This document shows, in pieces, positions 8,672 to 17,500 of a stretch of 64,000 nucleotides of DNA. Origin of the DNA: Streptomyces syringium (GTDB taxonomy: Bacteria; Actinomycetota; Actinomycetes; Streptomycetales; Streptomycetaceae); NCBI RefSeq assembly GCF_017876625.1, contig NZ_JAGIOH010000001.1:992001-1056000 (forward strand), given 5' to 3'. How positions within the stretch are numbered: the stretch's first letter is position 1; each line of letters opens with the position of its first letter. The notes under the pieces were generated by a model, which ran no database searches, was not told where the DNA came from, and worked only from the letters and a program-made list of their open reading frames with translations. Position numbers and translations under genes: made by a program.

Positions 8672-9901
8672 TCAGGCGGCGCCGAACACCACCGCCGAGT
8701 TCTGGCCGCCGAATCCGAAGTTCTGCTTGACGGCGACGTCGATCGAGGCGGGCCGGCCCACGAGCGGGGTGTAGTCCAGGTCGCAGTCGGGGTCGGGGTT
8801 CTCGAGATTCGCGGTGGGCGGCACGAACTTCTCGCGCATGGCGAGCAGGACGCCGACGCTCTCCAGCACCCCGCACGCGCCGCAGGCATGGCCGATGACC
8901 GACTTGGGCGCCGTGATCGCCACCTGCCGCGCATGAGAGCCGAACGCGCGCTTGATGGCAGCGGTTTCCGCACGGTCGTTGAGCGGTGTCGACGTTCCGT
9001 GCGCGCTGACCAGGTCCACGGCAGCGGTGTCGAGGCGGGCGTCGGCGCAGGCCAGCTCGATCGTCCTGGCCGCCACCGAGCCGTCCGGCCGGGGGGCCAG
9101 GGCGTGGTGGGCGTCGCAGGTGGACGCGGCACCGAGCACCTCGCCGTGCACGGTCGCGCCGCGCGCCAGCGCGGATCGCTCGGACTCCAGCACGAGCACG
9201 GCGGCGCCTTCGGCCGGCACCATGCCGTCGCGGTCGCGGTCGAACGGGCGGGACGCGCGCACCGCCTCGGCCGCGGGCCGCCGGGAGAGCGCGTCCAGCA
9301 AGCAGAACGACGCCAGGCACGGCAGGTCCAGCCAGCTCTCCACGCCCCCGACGAGGACCACGTCGGCGGTGCCGTCACGCACCGCGCGCATGCCGGCCGC
9401 GATGGCGTCCGTCGAGGACGCGCAGGCGGTCGAGAGGGTGAGTACCGGGCCGGTGATGTCCAGTTCCTGGGCGACGAACCCGGCCGCCTGGTTGGGCAGC
9501 AGCCGGAGCAGGCCGAGCCGGTTCATCTTCGACCACCCGCTCTCCCGCAGGACCGTCACGAGGTGCGCGGTTTCGTCGAGCCCGCCGCCGCCGGTGCCGA
9601 CGTACAGCGCCCCCGGCGCCGTGCGCAGCCTCGCGTCGGCCCGTGCCTTCATCGCCGCGGCGAACAGCAGTTGCTGGAAGCGTGAGGTACGGCGGACCTG
9701 CTGGGCGGACATGTGCTCGCGGGGGTCGAACCCCTTGACCACGCCACCGACCTGGCACGGCAGCGGTTGCTCGAGTTCCAGCGCCGAGATCGCGGGCCGT
9801 CCCGCGGCCAGGGCGTCCCACAACTCGTCCGGTGTGCCGCCCGCGCACGACTCGACGCCGATGCCGGTGACGAGCACGCGGTGGCGCGCCGCCTCGGACA
9901 T
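8672..9901 (-). CDS. Stand-alone beta-ketoacyl-ACP synthase (FabF/KSalpha-like)
   Basis: Ketosynthase of about 409 residues, expected to catalyse decarboxylative Claisen condensation on an acyl carrier protein. The full catalytic set is present: Cys in LSTACASSTDAIAAG (about residue 160), His in SAHGTSTPLND (about 301), and Lys plus the second His in APKSVIGHACGACG (about 333-338). The usual GHLLGAAG is changed to GHACGACG. The C-terminal KQNFGFGGQNSAVVF is typical of active KS enzymes, not chain-length factors. The start overlaps the ACP stop as TGATG (GTG at 9904 is an alternative), so KS and ACP are coupled. No acyltransferase or ketoreductase lies beside it, so malonyl loading would have to come from elsewhere. 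Confidence 0.88.
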   Translation of the reverse strand: MSEAARHRVLVTGIGVESCAGGTPDELWDALAAGRPAISALELEQPLPCQVGGVVKGFDPREHMSAQQVRRTSRFQQLLFAAAMKARADARLRTAPGALYVGTGGGGLDETAHLVTVLRESGWSKMNRLGLLRLLPNQAAGFVAQELDITGPVLTLSTACASSTDAIAAGMRAVRDGTADVVLVGGVESWLDLPCLASFCLLDALSRRPAAEAVRASRPFDRDRDGMVPAEGAAVLVLESERSALARGATVHGEVLGAASTCDAHHALAPRPDGSVAARTIELACADARLDTAAVDLVSAHGTSTPLNDRAETAAIKRAFGSHARQVAITAPKSVIGHACGACGVLESVGVLLAMREKFVPPTANLENPDPDCDLDYTPLVGRPASIDVAVKQNFGFGGQNSAVVFGAA

Positions 9902-10170
9902 CACAGCGCCCCGGACATCGCGTCGGCGACGTCTCCGACCGTGTGCAGGTCGGAGATCCTGATACTGGTGTCCGCCAGCTCGACCCCGAATTCCTTCTCC
10001 AGCACGGCGATGAGCTCCAGCGCCTCCATGGAATCGAGTCCCAGCACCGGCCGGCCGGGATCAGCGGCGTAGAAGAGGGCGGAGTCGCGGGTGATGGCCA
10101 CCCGGGATTCGCGCAGGTCCGGCCGGATACCGATAATCGCTCGGGTGACCACGTTCAATGCCTCGGACAT
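9901..10170 (-). CDS. Discrete acyl carrier protein
   Basis: An 89-residue carrier protein. The phosphopantetheine attachment serine is S47 in VLGLDSMEALEL, followed by the usual helix II and a helix III region (LHTVGDVADAMSGAL). It would tether the acyl chain handled by the adjacent ketosynthase, whose start overlaps its stop. It lies 22 bases downstream of the methyltransferase gene, so methyltransferase-ACP-KS is probably one transcript. Somewhat longer between helices I and II than primary-metabolism AcpP (an extra ALFYAADPGRP segment), which suggests a specialised carrier. Confidence 0.85.
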   Translation of the reverse strand: MSEALNVVTRAIIGIRPDLRESRVAITRDSALFYAADPGRPVLGLDSMEALELIAVLEKEFGVELADTSIRISDLHTVGDVADAMSGAL

Positions 10171-10192
10171 CTGGAATTCCTTTCTGAGGTTT

Positions 10193-11032
10193 TCACGGCC
10201 GGATCGCGGAGAAGTACACGCAGTGCCGCGTGATCGTGAACGGGGCGCGCTCGTATTGCTTTTCCATCGTCTCCGTGAGGAGTTCCGCGGCGGTGTGCCG
10301 GTCGATTCCGGGCAACGCGGCGGCGGCGAACATCGGGGTGGAGCACAATGCGGCGAGAAAGCGCGGACCGAGAGTGAAGGCCCGCTCGGTGGTGACCACT
10401 TCGGTGAAACCGCCCGCGGCGAGGGCGGCCTGATAGTCCCCGACGCTCCTGCGCAGCCCCGAGGGCCGGCCGGCGGCCGACCGGGTCAGCGGGAGCCCGC
10501 GCGACCGGGCGACACCGCGGGCCGTGCCGACCAGGTCGGCGTACAGGGGCAGGTCGGCCGCGGTCTCGGCGCCCGAGTAGAAGGCGGAGTTGAACACCAG
10601 TCGTCCGCCGCCGACGAGCACCTGCCCGATCGCGGCGAGCGCCTCGTCGAGGTCCGGGACGAGGTGCACGCAGTTGGCCAGCACGACGGTGTCGAAGGTG
10701 TCCGGTGGGAACAACCGGGAGACGGCTGCCGCGTCGCCCACGACGAACCGGGCCCGGTCGCCGAGACGGGCCCGCGCCGCGTGCAGCAGGTCCGGTTCGG
10801 GATCGGCGCCGACCAGGGACATGGCCGGGTCGCGCAGCAGCAGCTGCTCGCTGACGGCTCCGTCCCCGCACCCCAGGTCGAGGACGGCCGGCCCGGAGCC
10901 GACCGGGACCAGGTCGAGCAGCGCGCGGTTCAACTCGGCGTATTCCGGGTCGCGACGCAGGGCGGCGTAGTCCGTGGACGGTTCCGTATCGCCCGTGGAT
11001 CGGGAGGATCCGGTTTCTGTTCGTGCGTTCAT
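10193..11032 (-). CDS. SAM-dependent methyltransferase
   Basis: Class I methyltransferase of about 279 residues. SAM motif I is VLDLGCGDGAVSEQLL, the acidic loop is GADPEPDLL, and the later motifs read FDTVVLANCVHLVPDLDEAL and VLVGGGRLVFNSAFYSG. ATG at 11032 is chosen because GGAGGG lies seven bases upstream. It is the first gene of the minus-strand methyltransferase-ACP-KS operon and is divergent from the acyltransferase genes. The substrate may be an ACP-bound chain or the released product; the sequence does not tell. It is different from the methyltransferase at 41.5 kb, which fits the methoxypyrrolinone of the main product better. Confidence 0.82.
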   Translation of the reverse strand: MNARTETGSSRSTGDTEPSTDYAALRRDPEYAELNRALLDLVPVGSGPAVLDLGCGDGAVSEQLLLRDPAMSLVGADPEPDLLHAARARLGDRARFVVGDAAAVSRLFPPDTFDTVVLANCVHLVPDLDEALAAIGQVLVGGGRLVFNSAFYSGAETAADLPLYADLVGTARGVARSRGLPLTRSAAGRPSGLRRSVGDYQAALAAGGFTEVVTTERAFTLGPRFLAALCSTPMFAAAALPGIDRHTAAELLTETMEKQYERAPFTITRHCVYFSAIRP

Positions 11033-11199
11033 GAATTGACCCTCCAGCGGCGCGGTCAAATGAATCGGCGCGGTGCGGAATGAATGACGGGGGCCGAAGC
11101 TACCAGCGCACCCGAAGGGCAACAAGAGCGGTTTTCCCCGTGCCGGTGCCCCGGTCTGCGTGACCAGCGGACTCAGCTCGATTTCATTTTTGTTTCATC

Positions 11200-11225
11200 G
11201 CGACCGGATAGCTTCGGCCGGTCGC
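11200..11225 (+). promoter_or_regulatory. Inverted repeat upstream of the acyltransferase genes
   Basis: GCGACCGG and CCGGTCGC form perfect 8-bp arms around a 10-base spacer in the divergent region between the methyltransferase and the condensation-like genes. It could be an operator or an RNA hairpin before the small leader frame at 11251. Function inferred from symmetry only. Confidence 0.35.
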
Positions 11226-11250
11226 ACCGAGGCGTCATAAGGAGAGCATC

Positions 11251-11295
11251 GTGATCGTGATTCAAGGCCGGCGTCGCACCGTGTCGATTCGGTGA
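11251..11295 (+). CDS. Possible 14-residue leader peptide
   Basis: A GTG-started 14-codon frame (MIVIQGRRRTVSIR) with GGAGAG four bases upstream. It ends in TGA four bases before the TTG start of the condensation-like gene, which has only a poor ribosome site of its own. This would allow translational coupling or regulation through the leader. The product has no recognisable function and the frame may be fortuitous. Confidence 0.35.
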   Translation: MIVIQGRRRTVSIR

Positions 11296-11299
11296 GACA

Positions 11300-12658
11300 T
11301 TGAAGTTCACAGAATTGGGTGACAGCACGGTTCCGGCCGGCCGACTGGTGTTCTGGACACCGACCGCCGCCGCCTCGGCCTGGGCGGACGACCCGCGAGC
11401 GCCCGCGCTCGTCCACGAGCACCATGTGCGGGCCGCGGCCGCGCGGGGACCGCGGCACGTCGATCCGGCCTGGGTCGGGGTGTCGTTCGGGGTGGGCCGG
11501 GCCGGCCGGCAGCAGGTCGGTTCGGCGCTCTCCGCCTGGCTGCGCGGTCACGAGCACCTGCGGAGCCGGCTGGTGCCGGCCCGCGAGCGATGCGTACGCC
11601 GCACGCTCCCCGCGAGCGCGGTCACGGTGCGGAGGGAGGACATCGGCGACTTCGCCGACGGCGCCTCGGTCCGACGACAGATCGAGGCCTTCTTCGACCG
11701 CGGCGCCGGCCCACTGGGGTGGCCGCAGGTGGTCTTCGCGACGGTCGAGGGCGCGGGCGGGGTGACGGTGTTCGCGGGAGCTGATCACGGCATCGTGGAC
11801 GGCTACACGCTCGCCATGATCCCGGGGCAGATCCGCGGCCTCCTGGCGGACCGCGCCGAACACCTCCCCGGGCCGACGTTCCTGGACTTCGGCGCCGAGG
11901 AACGGAGCCTGGTCGACCGGCTGCCGACGGAGTCCGAACACGCCGACCACTGGCGGACGCTGCTCTGCGACGCCCACGACAGGACCCCCGCCTTCCCGCT
12001 GCCGCTCGGCGCGTCCGAGGCCCCGCTCACGCAGCGCAGTGCCTACCGTTGGCTTCTCGACGAACCGGCCACGGCCGGGTTCGCCGCCGCGTCACGCCAG
12101 GGCGGGGGCAGCACCGCCGCGGGACTGCTCGCCTGCCTCGCGCTCGCCGCGGGGAGGATCGCGGGTGGGCGGCACCTGTCCGTGGTGAGCCTGGCCAACA
12201 CCCGGCCCGACCGGTGGCGGACGGCGCCGGGCTGGTTCGTCGGCCTGCACCCGGTCCGGATCCCGACGGCTCCGGGGGCGGTCTTCACCGACACCGTCGC
12301 CCTCGCCGCCGCCGAACTGCGGCGCCGCAGGCCCGGCCCGGGCAGTTCGCTGCCGCACATCAGCCGCATGCTGCGCAGGGAGATCCATCCCCGGTTCGTC
12401 GTGTCCTATCTCGACGTACGCCGAGTGGCGGGCACCCCGCCACGGCAGGAGGACACGATGCTGCGCAGCCGGATCCACGGCCCGGCCGAGGTGTACGTGT
12501 GGCTGACCAGGAGCGAACGCGGTGTGCACGTCTCGACGCGCTTCCCCGACACGGTCGTGGCGCGCGCGAACGTCGAACGCTTCGTTCTGGCCGCCGCGCA
12601 CGCCGCCGCCCGCGTCGCGGACAGCCACCGGGCCGAAACGGTGCCCGCGCGCGTCTGA
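11300..12658 (+). CDS. Stand-alone condensation-like (PapA-type) acyltransferase 1
   Basis: A 452-residue protein with the fold signature of NRPS condensation domains and PapA/wax-ester acyltransferases. The catalytic H-x-x-x-D-G is GADHGIVDGYT (H163, D167, G168); the first His of the NRPS HHxxxDG motif is Asp. The C-terminal half has the usual PAEVYVWLTRSERGVHVSTRFPDT strand and solvent-channel region. No carrier or adenylation domain is attached, so it would transfer an acyl group from a carrier protein (possibly the adjacent ACP) to an alcohol or amine. The start is TTG at 11300; the residues after it (KFTELGDSTVPAGR) match how such proteins begin. It is followed 31 bases later by a second, diverged acyltransferase. 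Confidence 0.8.
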   Translation: MKFTELGDSTVPAGRLVFWTPTAAASAWADDPRAPALVHEHHVRAAAARGPRHVDPAWVGVSFGVGRAGRQQVGSALSAWLRGHEHLRSRLVPARERCVRRTLPASAVTVRREDIGDFADGASVRRQIEAFFDRGAGPLGWPQVVFATVEGAGGVTVFAGADHGIVDGYTLAMIPGQIRGLLADRAEHLPGPTFLDFGAEERSLVDRLPTESEHADHWRTLLCDAHDRTPAFPLPLGASEAPLTQRSAYRWLLDEPATAGFAAASRQGGGSTAAGLLACLALAAGRIAGGRHLSVVSLANTRPDRWRTAPGWFVGLHPVRIPTAPGAVFTDTVALAAAELRRRRPGPGSSLPHISRMLRREIHPRFVVSYLDVRRVAGTPPRQEDTMLRSRIHGPAEVYVWLTRSERGVHVSTRFPDTVVARANVERFVLAAAHAAARVADSHRAETVPARV

Positions 12659-12689
12659 CCTGCCGCCCCCATGGAGGAGGAGACCCACC

Positions 12690-14066
12690 GTGCGTATGAC
12701 CCAGATACTCGACTGGCGCCCCGAGCCGGGCGAGGTGGTCGAGTTCGAGCTGACCACCGACCGGGCGCCCGTGCCGCACCACGTGCCCGCCTCGCACTTC
12801 CAGCAGTCGCACTTGCGGTCGGCGGCCGCCCACCGCGCCGCCGGACGACAGCAGTCGCCCTGGGTGGCCATGGCGTTCGACCTGGCGGGCCGGGCCGACC
12901 TGGACGCGCTCACCGACGCGTGGCAAGGGCTGGTGCGCCGGCACGAGGCGTTCCACACCTGGTACGAACCGGAGTCCGAGAACCTGAGCGGTTTCCGCCT
13001 GCCACCCGATTCCCTCACGGTCCGTCCGGCGCGCGTGGGCGACCTCATGAGCGCGGATGACGTGCGCGCCCATGTGCACCGGCGGATCGACGAGCAGACG
13101 ACGACGGGCCGGCCGGGGCTGCTGGCCGGTGTGATCCGACGGGACACGGCGTCCACGGTGTTCTTCGCGATCGACCACTCGTACACCGACGGGCACTCCC
13201 TGGCGCTGCTGTTCGACGAGATCCGCGCGCGGTACGACGCGGCCCGCGGCGGCACCTCACTCGACCTGGCACCGGCACCCGGCTACCTGGACTGCAACCG
13301 CCGTGAGGGGGAACGCTCCGCGTCGCTGACGGCGGCCGCGCCGGAGCTGGCCGCGTGGTCGGAGTTCCTGGCCGCGGGGGACGGCGGCTTCCCCGGCTTC
13401 CCCGTCGAGCTGGGCAACGACGCCGACGAACTGCTGAGCGGCACGCGGCTGCAGTACCCGGTGCTCACAGGCGCGGAGGCACGCGCCTTCCGCGCCTATT
13501 GCGGCCGGCACGGCGGCGGGTTCGGCGCGGGCGCCTTCGCCGCGCTGGCCCTCGCACAGTGGGAGTTCACCGGCAACGACGTCTACCGCGTGCTCACCGC
13601 CGTATCGACCAGGGCCTACCCGCGGCTGCTCCAGGTGCACGGCTGGCTGGTCAACCTCGCGCCCTTGATGTTCCGGTTGCCGGCCTCGCCGACGCTCGCC
13701 GACGCGATCGCCGCCGCACAGCAAGGCTTCCAGCGCGCCCGCGCGGGATACGACGTGCCGCTGCACCGCGCCCTTGAACTGCTCCTGAAGGACGGCGAGG
13801 TCCCGGCCATCCCGCCCATGGCGTCCTATGTGGACGGCCGGGCCGCGCCCGGCTCCCGTGACTACCTGAGCGCCGACGCGACCGTCCTGACCGGGCCCGA
13901 CAACGCCAGTGGCGTGTCGCTGTGGTTCAACTGGTTCTCCGACCGGGCCGACTTGGTGGTCAGCATGCCGGACACCCCGGAGGCCGCGGCGGGTGTGCCG
14001 AAGTACCTCGACCGGGTCAGGGAGATCATGCTCACCGCGTTGGCCGGTACACGCCCGGCATCCTGA
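12690..14066 (+). CDS. Stand-alone condensation-like (PapA-type) acyltransferase 2
   Basis: Protein of about 458 residues of the same superfamily as its upstream neighbour but clearly diverged. The active-site motif is AIDHSYTDGHS (H163, D167, G168), again with one His in place of the NRPS His pair. The N-terminal part (FQQSHLRSAAAHRA, LVRRHEAFHTWYE) resembles mycobacterial PapA proteins, which esterify polyketide lipids. GTG at 12690 is selected because GGAGGAG lies eight bases upstream. The gap to the first acyltransferase is 31 bases, so they are co-transcribed. Two different HxxxDG proteins side by side suggest two successive acylations or a heterodimer. The partner substrate is unknown. 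Confidence 0.82.
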   Translation: MRMTQILDWRPEPGEVVEFELTTDRAPVPHHVPASHFQQSHLRSAAAHRAAGRQQSPWVAMAFDLAGRADLDALTDAWQGLVRRHEAFHTWYEPESENLSGFRLPPDSLTVRPARVGDLMSADDVRAHVHRRIDEQTTTGRPGLLAGVIRRDTASTVFFAIDHSYTDGHSLALLFDEIRARYDAARGGTSLDLAPAPGYLDCNRREGERSASLTAAAPELAAWSEFLAAGDGGFPGFPVELGNDADELLSGTRLQYPVLTGAEARAFRAYCGRHGGGFGAGAFAALALAQWEFTGNDVYRVLTAVSTRAYPRLLQVHGWLVNLAPLMFRLPASPTLADAIAAAQQGFQRARAGYDVPLHRALELLLKDGEVPAIPPMASYVDGRAAPGSRDYLSADATVLTGPDNASGVSLWFNWFSDRADLVVSMPDTPEAAAGVPKYLDRVREIMLTALAGTRPAS

Positions 14067-14577
14067 CGAAGCGCCCGGGTCGCGCCCGGCAGGCCCGTCA
14101 TGTCGCGACCGGGCCCGGCACACGCATCCCGAGTCGCCGCGCTCGGCCATTTGGAGTTCCCAGCCCCCGGGAACTCACGGCCGGGGCGGCGACCCGCCGA
14201 ATATAAGTCCGGCTATCAGAATCCCCAATGCAGCCTTATGCCGCGAGAGCGGGGTGGGCCACTGCGATCAACTGGCCGACTTTCTCTTGACAGTCGACGA
14301 CCGCAGATGTTTTCTTGACCGTGGCCGATACACCCAACTCGAAATACGATGACGCACCCTCAGGTGCATGTCTCGGGACCCCTCATTCGGTGCACGTCCG
14401 ACCGCAATGACGCGTCCCGCCCTTCATCCTGCGCTCTTTTTGCATGTCACGCACAGGAGAGTCCAAAGCAAACCATCGGGTACCGGGCGTTTTCGCTGAC
14501 AGGTCACCCGTGCACGGGGGAGCACGAGCCGATGACGCTCCCCGCGTGCCGCCATATCGTGGAAACAGGGGGCGACA
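14067..14577 (+). promoter_or_regulatory. 510-base upstream region of the megasynthase operon
   Basis: No gene is supported here. It should contain the main promoter of the assembly-line operon. A TTGACA at 14287-14292 is followed 17 bases later by a poor -10 (TTTTCT). The local base composition is more AT-rich than the genes on either side. Immediately after the acyltransferase stop, GCCCGGGTCGCG (14073-14084) and CGCGACCGGGC (14104-14114) form a hairpin with one bulge, possibly a terminator. None of these elements is certain. Confidence 0.4.
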
Positions 14578-17500
14578 GTGAAGGTTCTCCATGTGCTGGT
14601 CGGCGCTGAGTTAGGCCTGCTGGGCCAGGACATCGCCGATTATCTTGTGGATGCCGGCCACTTCGTTTATGCGCTGGACAGTGATCCGTCGGTCGGATCC
14701 GGCGTGTGGCGTGAGCGTTTCACCCACAACGCGAGCGTCATCGGGGACGACGTGTTGGCGACTCGGCACATCGACTACGAATTAGCCCCGGCAGGCGCCA
14801 CGGGCCGCTCCTCCGCCCCCGTTCTGGCGCTTGAACTCCAGGCGGCCGAGGGCGAGTCGGCATTCAGCTGCTTCCTGCAGACGCCCGATCGCGAGGCCCT
14901 CCTGTGCAGCAGCACTGACGCAGGACACCGGCCCGGCAGCGCCACCGGCCCCTCGGCGGCCGACCTTCGCGCCGGGCTCCTGGACACCTGCGTCGACGCG
15001 CTGATTCGCCTCTCCCGCGAAGGCCACGAGTCCCTCGCATTCCACTCCCGACGGGACCGCCCCCATGGCCTTTCCGAGCTGATCGGGTGGGAATCCACTG
15101 CCGCCGCACTTTCCGAGCGCTCCCGTTCCGCGGACGAACGCGAGGACCGCTTCGACATCGCGGACCTGATCGGCGCCGATCATCCGGCCCCTTCCGCCGA
15201 CGTCTTCGAGTACCGGCTGGACAGGCACACCCAGCCGCTCACCGCCGAACAGCTGGAATGGCTCTGCATCTTTCTCCAGATGCTGCTCAATTCCCGCAAG
15301 GCAGGCCTCTACAGCTACGACGCGATCACCCCCGGCGGCCGGGTGCGCAAATATGTGGAGACAAGCCGGAGCCTTCGGTCCGCCGATCTTAAAAGGCAGC
15401 TCGACGACCCGCTCCACAATGCGCACACCAATCCTTTCCATGATTTCGACGCCGTTTACCAACACGCCCGGGACCCACGGGTCGCCGTGGAGTTCGACGT
15501 CGCCGAGGACACGGCCGATGCCACCGCCGGCCGCGCGCCCGTACTGAGCCTGCGCTACCGCGGCGACAGCGGTTCCCTGGACATCGTCACCATCGGCCGG
15601 CTCCCCTTCCTGAGCGTCCTGCGCGAGCACTTGGACAGCTTCTTCGCCGGGCTCCACCGATTCGCCGAGGGTGCCGCCACCCTGGGGGAGCTCCTGGCGC
15701 TTCCTCCGGAGCTGCACCGCCGTTTCGATGCCGAGCTGCGGCGGACGCGCGCACCGTTCCGCGACGACCAGCCCATCCACCGCCTGATCGAGGAACAGGC
15801 CGCGCGGTACCCGGAGCACACGGCCGTCGTCCACGAGGGACGTTCCCTCACCTACCGGCAGTTCAACGAAGCGGCCAACCGATTCGCCCGGCTGCTGCGC
15901 GAGCGCTACGCGCCCGCGCCGGGCGATCTGATCGCGCTGTATCTGGACCGTACGGAGAATCTGCTGATCGCCGCGGTGGCGGTCCTCAAACTCGGCTGTG
16001 GCTATGTGCCGTTGGACTTGAACTCTCCCGTCAACCGCACCGCCGGAATCCTGGCCGGCGGCAGGATCGTCCTGGCCGTCAGCGACACCGCCCACACCCC
16101 ACGGCTCGACGGCGTCTCCGGCGCCCTGCCCGTGATCGCCATGGACTCCGACGCGCTCGCCGACGAGTGGGCCGGATACCCGGGCGACAACCTCGACGCG
16201 CCCGTGGCCGGCGACGACATCGCGTACGTCATCTATACCTCGGGCACGACCGGCAAGCCGAAGGGCGTGGCCGTCGAGCACAAGAGCTATGTGAACATCG
16301 CCACCGACATCGGCCGTTGCGTCGACTTCCGGCCGGGCGAGCGGATGCTGGCGGTGACCACCATCGCCTTCGACATCTCCACGCTCGAGGTCTTCATGCC
16401 GCTGCTGCACGGCGGGACCGTGGTCATGGCGGGCCGCTCCGATCTGCTCGACGTCGGCAAGCTGATCGGCCTGATCGAGCAGGGTGTGTCCATCGTCCAG
16501 GCCACGCCCTCGCTGTGGCACTTGATCACCCAGAGCCTGGACGGAAAGCGGCTGCCCATTCGCGCGCTGTGCGGCGGCGAGGCCCTCTCCCCCCAGCTCG
16601 CACCCGTGCTGGTCGCGTCCGTCGACACCTGCTGGAACGTCTACGGGCCCACGGAGACCACGGTGTGGTCCACCCGCCGCCTTCTGTCGCCCGAGTCCCC
16701 CGAGCCGCTGATCGGCACGCCCGTCGCCAACACCCGCTGCTATGTCCTCGACGAGGACATGCAGCCCCTGCCCCCGGGCGTCGTGGGTGAATTGTTCATC
16801 GGCGGCAGCGGGCTGGCCCGCGGCTACCTGGACGAGCCGGAGCTGACGGCGAACGCGTTCCTCCCGCCGCCGCCCGCGGTGAGCGGCGGCGGACCGGCCG
16901 TACCGGAGGAGCGGATCTACCGCACCGGCGACCTGGTCCGTGCGCTGCCGAGCGGTGACCTGGAGTTCATCGGCCGTAACGACTTCCAGGTGAAGCTGCG
17001 TGGGCACCGTATCGAGCTCGGCGAGATCGAGAGTGTGCTCAGCGCCCACTCCGCCGTGGACCAGAGCCTCGTCGTCGTCCACCAGCCGGACGCGTCCTTG
17101 GGCGACGAAGCCCGCTCCCTGGTCGGCTACTACGTCTCCGAAGCGCCGGTCGACAGCGAGGAGCTGCGGGAACACCTGGCCTCAGCACTCCCGGAGTACA
17201 TGATCCCGGCCGTGCTGATCCACCTGGAGAGCATGCCGCTGAACGTCAACGGCAAGGCCGACCGAGGCGCCCTCCCGGACCCCGCGCAGTTCCTGACCCG
17301 GGGCTACGTCGCGCCGGCGACCGAACTGGAAACGCGGCTGTGCGACATCTGGGACCAGGTGCTCGGCAGCGCTGCCAAGGGCGGCCACCGCATCGGCGTC
17401 ACCGACGACTTCTTCGGCTTCGGTGGCAACAGCATCCTGGGCATCAAGCTCGTCAACAGGATCAACAGCGAGCTCGGGTCCGACATCCGGATCCGTGACG

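Noticed and set aside
14349..14609. A short plus-strand frame in the region before NRPS 1.
   Set aside because: It overlaps the NRPS start, lacks a ribosome site and resembles nothing.
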